Below, one piece after another: positions 11,611 to 22,139 of a stretch of 64,000 nt of DNA. The position numbers and the translations under genes were made by a program. Positions within the stretch are counted from its first letter, which is position 1; every line of letters starts with the position of its first letter. Under the pieces are notes generated by a model. That model was not told where the DNA came from. It did not search any database and worked only from the letters and a program-made list of their open reading frames with translations. The stretch is from Casuarina equisetifolia (taxonomy: Eukaryota > Streptophyta > Magnoliopsida > Fagales > Casuarinaceae), in assembly GCA_028551475.1 (NCBI GenBank), contig CM052362.1, positions 22,674,021 to 22,738,020 on the forward strand, written 5' to 3'.

Positions 11611-12132
11611 TGTTAGGATTGGTGGAACAATTAAGTTAAAGGGTATGGTTGTCATTACAATCAGGGGTCTTTATGTAATTGTGGAACTAGGAAATATCTT
11701 CTAAATATAGTGGATTTCCTAGTAGTGTTGGATTAGGATTCTTATCCTTATTCCTAGTAGTGTTGGAGTAGGATTCTTATCCTTATATGGAAGTAGGTTT
11801 TCCTAGTAGTATTCAACTAGGATTCCTTCAGGGTTTCTCTATAAATAGGAGAAGTATAGAGAAACCTAGTGGGCAAATTGAGAGAGTCCCCATGGGGGGC
11901 TAATTGTTGAAGAAGGCCCCTCTCATGGATTCTAGTTGATGAGAGAATCCATGAGATACCTATTTGAGGAGAGGGAATGTATGAGAAAATCTAATGAGAA
12001 GAGACTACAAGGGACGTAGGACATTATGATGTTCCGAACCTCTTAAATCTGTTGTGTTTGGGTGTGTGCGTTCTTATATTTGTGTGTTCAATCTCTATGT
12101 GGATGATGCGACTTTGTTGAATTCTCCCAACA
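11611..12132 (+). repeat. 3' LTR
   Basis: Same length as the 5' LTR. The differences noted are almost all transitions, as expected from methylated-cytosine decay after a fairly recent insertion. It ends CAACA and is followed by the GGAAT duplication. Confidence 0.95.
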
Positions 12133-12639
12133 GGAATTTCAGGCATGGGACTCTCCCCTTTCTTATGGTTTGATCTTCGTTTGCTGAACCTGAACCATGG
12201 AGCTCACAAGTTATAGGTTTCCGAAACCACCTCTTTGTAGTTATTTAAGTTATGGTCAAATGCTCCGGCTTGTGTTCTTCCCCCGCTCCAAGTCGGCAGC
12301 TACTGTACCCATAAAGAATAGATTTCGAACCACCTACATGATGTAGAAATCAATATGAATACAAAGAATACTTAGAATGTAAACGTCCCATGAAATTCTG
12401 GAGTAGTAGATAAATCTCATAATCCTTTCTCTTTACATGCTCTTTATTAGACGGCATTTTACATTAAAATAACTGATAACTTGCCGTGAAAGAAAAAAGT
12501 TCTAGTGTTTGAACTAGAAATGTCAACTAAAGCACATGTCCGAAACCAAATTTTCTCGCAAGCTTATCACTCTTCTCGAAGATGAACATGAAAGATACTT
12601 TGAGTACAATCTTTCGAGAGAATTGATATATATGACAAG

Positions 12640-12765
12640 AGTAGTCACAGCCGGGCCTCAATTTTAAACATCAAATCTCTCCATTGTTTGCTTCCCATTC
12701 GCATCTCTTGTTTTGATTGTCCAAATTGGGAGTCTTATGTGATTCTCAACTTTATAGTTATTCAA
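12640..12765 (+). pseudogene. GDSL gene relic: promoter, leader and first codons only
   Basis: The ATATATGACAAGAG stretch and the leader 'TTGCTTCCCATTCGCATCTCTTG' match the 5' end of gene B. The next stretch, 'TTGGGAGTCTTATGTGATTCTCAACTTT', matches the first eight or so codons of gene B, but the ATG has become TTG. Everything downstream in the gene is gone: the sequence passes directly into material like the 3' flanks of the other units. A deletion has removed nearly the whole body. Confidence 0.65.
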
Positions 12766-13222
12766 ATGAGAATTAGCACGGAAAACAGAAAAACCTTAAC
12801 TTGTACACAAGATGGAAATATTAGAAAGAAAACACCAATATAAGTTCCCTAAGCATGTTAAGAATCATTCAAAAGTTGAGCTTTGAAAATATAAAGTGGT
12901 GAGGATGAAGACATCGTATTGGTGAAAGTGTTTTGATAAGAAAATCATGAAAATTCTATCTTTGGTTTATTCAATACTTGGATATCCATATTCAATATGT
13001 GATAACATACAAATTTTAAAGAAAACTACAATTCTTTTGTCATTCATAACTTAGTGAATTTCTATTCGAAGAGTGTATAACCGCATGGATAAGCTCACAC
13101 TAACCCTTAGTAACAATAACACATTCCATTTTTAGGGATATTATAAGGTCAATACTTCAAACACATGTTCATGAAAAATCTTTCCCTCCAAGACTTTAAA
13201 TGCAATAAGGGGTTAGTAATCT

Positions 13223-13545
13223 TTGTGATAGAGTTTTATAAAGGATGTTTTAATAAATGCATTAAGGTTTGATTTGAAGAGTGATATGCTTTAGCATTGA
13301 CATTAATTTCAATGATTAATCATATAATCTTTTACTTGGGATAAAAAAAATTGAGGTTAGTTGGACCAATATTGTCTACTCGCATTGTGATAGAGTTTTA
13401 TAAAGGATGTTTTAAGATATGCATTAAGGTTTGATTTGAAGAGTGATATGCTTTAGCATTGACATTAATTTCAATGATTAATCATATAATCTTTTACTTG
13501 GGATAAAAAAATTGAGGTTAGTAGGACCAGTATTGTCTACTCGCA
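13223..13545 (+). repeat. 162-bp tandem duplication
   Basis: Two copies (13,223-13,384 and 13,385-13,545) start TTGTGATAGAGTTTTATAAA and end near TACTCGCA. They are nearly identical, so this duplication is recent. The unit derives from GDSL 3'-flank sequence. Confidence 0.92.
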
Positions 13546-14440
13546 TTGTAGATTTCCATAAAAAATAACATAATTGAATGGTTCATCATTTAACGGAACC
13601 TTAATTAGGAGATGCTTCAACCTAGCTTATTTCTTAATGCTTCAGCTTGTTTTGACTAAATTATATATTCTTATTCAAGCTGTAGGAACTGTTGTTTCTT
13701 CTCTACTTTCTGGTTGCTTTTGTCTTTGTCTTCTTGTTGTATATGTGAAAAATGACCGTGATTATGGCTCTTGACACAGCATTGGCAAGGCAGTACACTT
13801 TCAGACAGTTGCGGTTCTTGTCACTATGAATTGACCCTAGGCTCCTGCCACCGGAACACCTCAGATAGGCTCCAACACTACATCAGCCTTTGTAATTGTC
13901 ATGTGGTTCAAATCTATTCATCACATCTTTAAATTATTCTATTCTAGTAAGATAACCCAACGCTTTGATTCATTGGTTTTGTAAGATCTTTAACTATTGT
14001 GACTCTTTCCCCTTTCTTATGGTTTGCGTCTTCATTTCCTAAACGCATACTTACAGTTTCTTCCCAGTTCCTTAATTTAATTAGAAACTGTGGATTTCCG
14101 AAACCATCTTGATCTGGTTATTTTAGTTGTGGTCAAACGTAACAGCTTGTGTTTATAACTTGACGGGTGCTATCAGAGGCACCACCACTCCAGGTACGTA
14201 CAAGATATGCAAAGTGACATGAATACTGGGGAAACTTGGAATATAAAGGTCACGCCAATAGTACCAGGAAAGGTTGCTGTTCAAGCATTTTATGTTAAAA
14301 TAACAGTGATGAAATACTGTTGATCATTTTATGGCAGCATCGGTCTTTCAAATGCCAGAGTAGAGGGAACTAAAGATTGAATTTCCAGAGCTTGAATGGG
14401 TAGGATAACTTTGAAAACAATCATTCGAGATACTTGGTAT

Positions 14441-14450
14441 CTATATATTT
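14441..14450 (+). promoter_or_regulatory. TATA box of GDSL pseudogene C
   Basis: CTATATATTT lies 75 bp upstream of the C start codon, identical to the gene B element. C may therefore still be transcribed. Confidence 0.55.
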
Positions 14451-14515
14451 GATAAGAGAAGTTAACTCTCCAGGGTATCCTTCCCGTTTGCACCTCTCTT
14501 TTTGTTTCTTCAAAT

Positions 14516-15644
14516 ATGGATTCTACTACCATTCCCAAATTTATGGGTTCTCTCTCGTGCTTCTGTATGCTTTTACCGTATGCTACCTCGCTGAACCCCG
14601 TCCTTGCTTTGAAAAATTGCCACTTTCCTGCAATCTTCAACTTTGGAGACTCAAATTCTGATACCGGTGCAATGCCTGCTACCACCCTTCTAACGACACC
14701 ACTGCTCTATGGGGAGACCTATTTCCACGAGCCAGCTGGAAGGTTCTCGGATGGCCGACTCATAATCGATTTCATTGGCATGTACGTTAATTGTTAGCAT
14801 ATATGATGGCTTAAATACCAGCTATTATAGAAAGAACTGTTTTCTGTTCTGTAAGTATTGCTGCTTGTGAAATCAACACTTGCATCTTTTTTTTGTGGTT
14901 GTAGCGAAGAGTTTCGGTCTTCCATATCTGAGTGCTTGTCTTAATTCGTTGGTGACCAACTTCAAGCACGGTGCAAACTTTGCCACAGCTGGATCCACAA
15001 TAGCATTGCCAACAGCTATTTTACCAGCAGGGGGATTCTGTCCCTTCGACCTCGATATCGAGTACTCACAATTTTTGCACTTCCAAGCCAAATCCCAAAC
15101 GTTAAGGCGAAAGGTAATATGGTACCTGCTTTTTGATTCTGTTTTGTGTCTTGAGGGTGCTTCTAAACATCTGTCGTATCAAAATATCTCTTTGTAGTAA
15201 GCATGGCCTTCGTTCTTGTTGCAGGAGGAATATATGCACTTTTAATGCCCGAAGACGAATATTTTTCAAAAGATTTGTACACATTCGATATTGGTCAAAA
15301 CGATCTTGGTGAGGGATTCTTTACTGGCAAGATCATTGCGGAAGTTAATGCTTCCATCCCCTTTGTAGTCAACAAGTTCTCTGTTAATAACAAGGTAAAT
15401 TAGACAATAATTAATGGCTGAGAACAGGCTAGCATGGGCTTGACCAATTACTCCTAGGAGGAATATTCACCCTTCAAAGCTTAAGTAACAATTTAGCATC
15501 GAAACAAGTAACTGGGTTTGCCTCTTCTTAAATTTATTGCTTAATCAAGTAAACTTTATAATGAAATAGAATATTTATCAATCTGGAGCAAGATCATTTT
15601 CAGATCCACCCATACCATTGAAAATGGCATGTAACAAGTTATAG
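14516..15644 (+). pseudogene. GDSL esterase/lipase pseudogene C (internal deletion)
   Basis: Exons: 14,516-14,777, 14,905-15,113, 15,225-15,394, and a fused remnant 15,570-15,644. Signal peptide, GDSNSDTG and GQND blocks remain. Three lesions are visible. The exon 1 donor is GC rather than GT (ATTG|GCATGT). Exon 2 is one base short at its end (GCGAAAGGT versus GCGAAGAGGT in B), which shifts the frame into exon 3. A deletion joins the first ten codons of exon 4 (NIYQSGARSF) to the last 14 of exon 5 (SDPPIPLKMACNKL), in frame with each other. The Asp-His catalytic block is lost, so no active esterase is expected. The promoter looks intact. Confidence 0.85.
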
Positions 15645-16380
15645 ATCATCAAATTTATATGAATAAGTATCGTCAAACAAGAACAGGAAAATAAGTATCA
15701 GGCTTTGCATTCTCCATGCAGTTCAACCTGATCTATATACTCGTTAAGTTATTCTATTCAACCTGATCTATACACTCATTTAGTTATTTCGTTGGGTATG
15801 TAGGAGACTGTAGCAGATCACTAAACAGTTAGCTTTCGGAATTTAAAGACATGGGACTTTTTCCCTTTTCTTATGGTTTGAATCTTCATTCGGATGAACT
15901 TGTAAGCTTACAATTTCTTCCCAGTTCCTTTGATTTAGCTTGAAAATTGTGGACTTCCAGAGCCATCTTTTTCTGGTTATTCAACTCTTGGTCCTATGTT
16001 CCTGTCCATGTTCATCCTCAGATACAACTCGACGGCTACTAGGAGAGGCACAATTCTAATCAAGGAACAGGACAAATGGTGAACTTCCTTTATACCTCTA
16101 AAGGTACGTAAATTACCCGGAACAGGTCAAAGAAGCATACAAGCTGTCCCTGAAAAGATGGGAAACGGAAACAGCTAAAGCACATTTCCTGACACCAAAT
16201 TTTCCCCTAAGCTTATTACTCATCTGAAAGATGAATGGGAAAGATACTCTTGACAGCAATCTTTGGAGATCATTGCTATTAGCTATGTAAACAGGAAACG
16301 TCAACGCTTCCCTTCCATTAGAAACTCCAAATAGTCTTCCTTGTTCCTTCACATTTGCATTTCTCTTTGTTTCTCCATAT
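15645..16380 (+). other. Spacer between GDSL pseudogenes C and D
   Basis: No gene. It contains a short direct repeat of TTCAACCTGATCTATA (about 15,723 and 15,759), the empty-site-like CGGAATTTAAAGACATGGG (15,837-15,855), and the TTTTCTTATGGTTTG anchor. The leader before D has lost the TATATATTT element seen in B and C. Confidence 0.6.
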
Positions 16381-18494
16381 ATGGAGTCTCCTACAATTAT
16401 CAACTTTGCGAGTTTTCTCCCACGCCTTTTTATGCTTTTATCGTATGCCGCCACGCTCAACCCTGTCTTTGGTTCCCAAAATCGCAACTTCCCCGCAATC
16501 TTCAATTTCGGAGACTCAAATTCTGATACCGGTCGATTTTCTGTACCTCTCTTATAACGACAAACCTATTTTCACATGCCTACTGGAAGGGCCTCCGATG
16601 GCCGGATCATAATTGACTTTGTCAGTGTGTTCTTTGATTATTAGTCTCAACAGCAGCCTTCTTTTCTGCTTCTCTAATGCTGAGCGAGGTCTTCCGTTGA
16701 CCTAGTGTAATGGTGGAAAGAAAAATTTTATGTTTAGTAAATATAGCAACAACAGATAACACAGTACATAGATATAACCCGATGGAAAAACAGACGAATA
16801 TCCAAGGCAGAACTAGGCATTATTCTGCAGAAGAAAATAGAATACCTTTGAGGATTCATGGAGGACAAAACCTTTGCCTGTTATGTATCTTGTCCAATCC
16901 GAACTCTAAATCCCTCTGGTTTGAAAAATATGATTTTTCCATACTCTACGCAGGAAGCACATGGCCAACAGCTTTTCGATGTGATCAAAAGATATCAGCT
17001 TGTTTGTTATTTTGTGAGAAAAGATCAATTAGTGGGCTGGTAGATTAGCAGAAAAAGTTCTTCACCATAGCTAGACAAAAACAACATCCAGTAAATAGTA
17101 AATAATTCAAAACTGTTAACTTCCCCCCAAGCTGAGTTGAACTGTCTTGCTTCTTCTATCAGTATTCTTGAATACACGTGACATGGGTAATAATCAACCC
17201 TTGCATCTTAATTGCTTGGTTACAGCGAAGAGTATTGGTCTCCCCTTTCTAAACGCATATCTTAATTCCTCCGTGACCGTCTTCGAGCACGGTGTAAACT
17301 TTGCCACAGCTGCATCCACCATCAGATTGCCGCCCAGTGTTTTACCAGCAGGTGGATTTAGTCCCCTCTATCTCGATAACCAGTACTTGCAATATTTGCA
17401 GTACAAAGCCAGATCCCAGATGATAAGACGGAAAGGTCAATTGAGTACCCCACTTGAAGACTGCTTATACACATCTACATTGTCAGCCACCTCTGTGTAC
17501 AAAGCTTAGCCTTTTGTTTTTCTTGTAGGAGGAATAGATGCAAATTTAATGCCAAAGATGGATTATTTTTCAAAAGTCTAGTACACATTCAATATCGGTC
17601 AGAATGGTCATACTGGGGGATTCATTACCAACAAAACTATAAAGAAATTCGATGCTTCTGTTTCCGATGTGGTGAACAAGCTTTCTGTTGTTGTTCTAAG
17701 GTAAACTAGACCGTGAATAAGCTTTCCGGCTTGGGCTCATCTCATTGCTCCTAAAGATTAACACCCAACTCTTAATACTTGGCTCAAAAACAAAGCATAA
17801 AGCATGTAACTGGGTTTTGTGGTATGTAATGCTTATTGCCTGATCAAGTGAAAATTATGATGATACAGAACATGCATCTATCGGGAGCTAGGTCCTTTTG
17901 GATCCACAACACCGGACCATTAGGCTGCCTTCCCTTCACTTTGGTCAATTTCCCAACAGCTGAGAGAGATGGCTATAGTTGTGCAAAGCCGCATAACGAT
18001 GTAGCTCAATATTTTAACCGCAAGCTAAAGGATTCCATAGTTTAACTCAGGATGGATCTCCCTTTAGCTACAATTATATATGTAGACGTTTACTCCGTTA
18101 GGTACTACCTATTCAATGAACCAAAAAAGCATGGTAAGTATTGTAACATTATACACTATACTATAAACAAAAATTTTGTTGAAAATGACGATCTGCCAAA
18201 TAGAATAAAAGAAAAGGGTGCTTATAAATGATTTTAGAAACAAAAAAAAAATGACACTAATTTTGCAAGATTTGAGCTTCCCCTTGTTGCTTGTTGTGGC
18301 TACGGTGTGGTAGAACAACCACTGTCACTAGAAGCCAGACATTTGTTGGCTCATATGAAGACCTATTAGTTTAGGCAAGTTGGGATGGAGTTCATTCCAC
18401 CGAGGCTGTTAACAAGTTTATTTTCAACCAAATTTGAATTGAGGCCTTTCCAGATCCACCCATACCCTTGAAAATGGCATGTGAGAAGTTATAG
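16381..18494 (+). pseudogene. GDSL esterase/lipase pseudogene D
   Basis: All five exons are recognisable: 16,381 to about 16,620, 17,226-17,435, 17,529-17,700, 17,869-18,133 and about 18,269-18,494. Exon 1 keeps GDSNSDTG but is then frameshifted by small deletions and hits TAA. Exon 2 is intact. Exon 3 has a TAG (SKV-stop) and GQND changed to GQNG. Exon 4 has a TAA after KDSIV. Exon 5 lacks part of the Cys-rich segment, and its acceptor has changed from TAG|GA to CAAGA. The block V triad survives as WDGVHST. Intron 1 is long and matches that of gene A, so D derives from the A lineage. Confidence 0.88.
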
Positions 18495-21400
18495 ATCCAC
18501 AACTATATATGAATAAACATGTGAAAGTAATCCTCTTTTGCTGATTGTTTAATCATTGTAAGTCTCAACGTCATTGTTTCTATTTTGAGATAGCCTGCTT
18601 GCATATTAAAAAAGTGCTACTATATTAACAAAAAGGTGTGGAGAACTTTGGAATCATGACTCTAGAATATCTTATTGTAGATGAAAGATAATAAAAGGAA
18701 AACACATCAATATGGATGAGTTGTATAGATGATCAAGATAGAAAGGACAGATACGTAAGTGGCTAAGATCATTTTCTGACCACGACATAAATCATCCAAG
18801 GCTGAAACTCAATATTTCGGAAACAAAAATCACAACTTTTTTTCCTGCGATATATTCAATACTTGGGTCAATACAGTATCTCTAATCAATATTTGACAAT
18901 ACATCAGTTTAGCGATTTTCTACAAACTTTTTTATTTTCCTTCTGCAGTGATTCCCATGTGCCAATAGTTTAAGAGATATGATGAGCCAAGTAGTTAAAA
19001 TTCACATGGATGCAAATTTTCGTTCTCCAAGACTTCGAGAGCAGTGCTTAATCCCGGAGATAGCCTCCAGCACAAGAGCGGGCGTTTGGAACTTGTGTCG
19101 ACCCATTGCATGTGGTGTGGTCACTCCAAGACTCTTCCAACTTTGTGGCATTCCTGTAAAGGCTTATCTCTTCCATCAGGGTAAAAGTGTTTTCTCCATT
19201 GACAAACCAAGCATACGCTCTCTTTTTTCTTTCTATGAACACATTTCCTACAAGTAAAAAGGATATGAACCATGATTGAGGAAACGACTAACAAAGGCAA
19301 GATAAGAAGGATATAAAGTTGAAAAAGATGTAAAGAGAAGCACACAATGAATAAGAAATGGAGACAGATGAAGAAAAAGGTCGTAAGAGACAAAAAATAG
19401 CATTGTGGAAAAAGGAAACGAGAGACCTACAAAGAAAGTTGATTGATCTTAGTAGGTCACCTAACAAGGCGGTCCAATGACTTAGAAAGGAGGCCAAATT
19501 GGATGCGAGGAAACCTCAAGAACTTGGTCTGCATACATCTTCAGGGCATTACACAATAATGCCTGAGACTTGTCTTCTCTCATGCTTGCAGGTGGGGAGA
19601 TGTATCTGTCAGAGTCATGGTCTGAGTTATTAAATTTACTGTTTCCATTAAACTTAGGTTTGAAACACAAGCGATATTTTAATAGGCCCCTGAGGTGAAA
19701 AATCATGACACAACATTTTTTTACCGCTCCGTTTGTCAGAGAATGTTGCAGGGATTTTAACAGGATCCTTTCGGTCAAAGAGTCATCATGGACAATCTTC
19801 TGTGGGACTCTCTTGCAATCCAGTTGTGTCTCTACTTAGCCACAGTATTGCCTTTGATATCTCTCTTTCTTTGAACCCAGAAAGGGAACCTTTTTCACGC
19901 AGCAGGTTCCTGACAAATTTCCATAACAAGCCTAAACATTTCCAAATATTTTCATCGATCTCGTTCGAAGGCCCCCAAAGAAGGATAGGTTAACAGATGA
20001 AATTATGCCTTGGAGTTTACCCATGAAGGATAAGAAGTAATTTCACCATGGTATCTTACAAAAACTAATTTAAGTTGTTGGCAGGCAAGTAAAAGATAGT
20101 AAATTGACTGTACAAATAGACAGAGAACTCCTGTCATGTGGGCTGTCTCACCTGTAAAGGAACTAAGGGAAAGGAGATGATAAAGTCAGGAAGATAGAAG
20201 GAAAGGGAAACTCTACCAAAGTGTCTAGAGTCTTCAGTAACATTGCCAGTCAATCCTTTGGAATTTGCTTTGGTCATCCAGCTATAAAGCTAAAAGTAAA
20301 TACCCACGTATAGGAATGCAACAGAGTAAATTACAGAAGCAAATCCATCGGACGAGATCTTTCCCCCCCTTCTCGGGCGTGACAAAACAACGTGCCTTCA
20401 AAAGTTTGTTTGACCCAGGCTCCCCAAAGAAGTGCTTTATCTTTGAATCAAAGCAACTAAAGCTGCTGTCCTTACCGTTTTCTGACCATGTTCAACCCGG
20501 GTTCGGTGGATGAGAGGGTGGCCGGGGCCCTTTCTCCCGCTCCTCTTTCCTTTCCATAAATTCTATCCTTTGTGCACTTTATTCCTTGTATACAGCTTCA
20601 CATGCTGAGATAAGCCTTAGCCCACTCACACTCACATAATGAAAAAGACACCGACATCTAACATTCGGCATTGATGTGTGAAATATAAATGATGATGGCA
20701 CAGAGATCCTCCTTCTAGTGACAAGTTAACATTCAATTTTTATTGGATATGCATTGTAATGGAAAAATATTTTTATGTATGTTGTTAATTATTATACATA
20801 TTATCTTTCTTGTAAATTTGTTTATCTTCCTCTAATGAAACTTTATGACATAGTATCAAAATTGGGTCATATGTGTTTTAGTCTCATTTGTTGACTAAAT
20901 ACGCATGTTTTTCTTATGTTTAAAGCAAAATGACATACTAAAAGCAATAATTACCTTATACTACTAATATTTTGGCAAGATATTTTGTTCTTATATGTTT
21001 AGATATTATCTGTCTAGACAATTGATTTTAATTGATAAAACAAGTCTTTTATCATTTAATGTTGATGAGATATTTTTTAAGGATACAACAATCCACTTGT
21101 TTCTGTCGCCTTCACCATTGATGAAAATAGCTTGAGCTTGTTGGAAACGATATCTTAACCACAAAAAATTCTTGATTTTGTGTCTTTCTCCTTGACAAAT
21201 GCAACAAAACATGAAAATATCAAGCTTCAAGAGAAGAGGAGAGTACCTATTTCATTTAAACTTCACTATAAAAACATTCTTTAATAATGTAATATTGAAT
21301 ATTCACATTTGTGTTGTCAAGTAAATATGGTAATACAATATAAAGAACCTACAGCTGTTTGATAGAATCATGAAACCCACCCCCCCACCCCCAAAAAAGA

Positions 21401-22139
21401 ACAGAAAAGAATCTAAATTTGCACTACGTAACAAATGGACCAGATGCTTAACCAATGCTCTTCCTAAGGGTTGTTGATGAAGATTGATGAAGATTCGTTT
21501 TCCGCCATTTTCACCCCACCTTATGAAGCTTTTCTAACGTCCATTCCGGTGCCGGGACAAATCAATGGTCCCATGGCTACAGCTAGAGCCAGCGTTCGGG
21601 ACAAACTGACTTAGTGAAGACCAGTACAAACAAGTTATGCACATGCTCGATGGCTTACAAAATGGAGAATCTTCGGGTCCACGATGAGCATTTTTAATCC
21701 TCCAAACGTATTACGAAAGCTAATGCATTTGAAATGGCTCTATGCAACCTCCATTCCCAGTGTTCCTCATCGAAGGAGCAAGATATTCTCCCTCCAAGAC
21801 AGCTATAAGACAAGACAGAGCCCCGTGCATATGGGCCCTCGTGCTCCGTGTGGGAACGAACGTGAAAATGGTTTTCTATTAGGTATGTACTGATACACCA
21901 TTGTTGAGGACTTCAACGTTTCTTTTACAGTCTGTGCTTTCATGACAGTGGGAAAAGTGAGGATAGAAAGTACAAGAACCCCAGGATTTCAAACCAAGTG
22001 AAGCACTTTTCAGAGGTAATAAAGCCCTGTTGACTTCACCGACTCCATAAAATTTGTAGCTTTGCAGTCACGTTGAGCCCCAACTCGCCAAATTGAAACG
22101 ATAATGGAAAAGACATGTCTCGCTTTCTGTACAGCAGCT
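18495..22139. other. Intergenic region, no gene recognised
   Basis: Bases 18,495-19,130 are the 3' flank of GDSL unit D, recognisable by similarity to 8520-9040 (for example, the CAAGACTTCGAGAGCAGTGC stretch near 19,029). Beyond about 19,150 I see no similarity to the array and no convincing gene. Short open frames on both strands overlap each other, lack family motifs and are treated as chance. Confidence 0.5.

Larger units (their letters stand above)
9970..12137 (+). mobile_element. Non-autonomous LTR retrotransposon (Copia-like, no gag/pol)
   Basis: A complete element at 9975-12,132, flanked by a perfect 5-bp target duplication GGAAT (9970-9974 and 12,133-12,137). It has two 522-bp LTRs (9975-10,496 and 11,611-12,132) that start TGTTAGG and end CAACA. 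I counted about 9 differences, so about 98% identity. A primer-binding site resembling the initiator-Met tRNA complement follows the 5' LTR, and a polypurine tract precedes the 3' LTR. The 1.1-kb interior has no gag, protease, integrase or reverse transcriptase; it is made largely of short repeats. It must rely on proteins from another element. Related GDSL unit D keeps an empty-site-like sequence (CGGAATTTAAAGACATGGG, 15,837-15,855). Confidence 0.92.
12138..14515 (+). other. Spacer around the GDSL relic and 5' flank of pseudogene C
   Basis: No intact gene. From 12,138 the sequence continues the spacer interrupted by the LTR element (CTTTCTTATGGTTTG anchor near 12,160). It then holds a GDSL 5' relic (12,640-12,765), 3'-flank-like sequence (12,780-13,200), a tandem duplication (13,223-13,545) and the next spacer with its own anchor near 14,010. 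Confidence 0.6.

Noticed and set aside
14329..14685. 118-aa open frame on the minus strand (also 1443-1670 and 16,113-16,505)
   Set aside because: They lie antisense to exon 1 of the GDSL units and recur only because exon 1 is duplicated.
19048..19778. Several overlapping minus-strand frames
   Set aside because: Mutually overlapping in different frames, no conserved motif, and partly in GDSL 3'-flank sequence.
21361..21480. C-rich tract followed by a tRNA-like stretch
   Set aside because: Does not fold as a tRNA by eye and lacks Pol III boxes in proper order.
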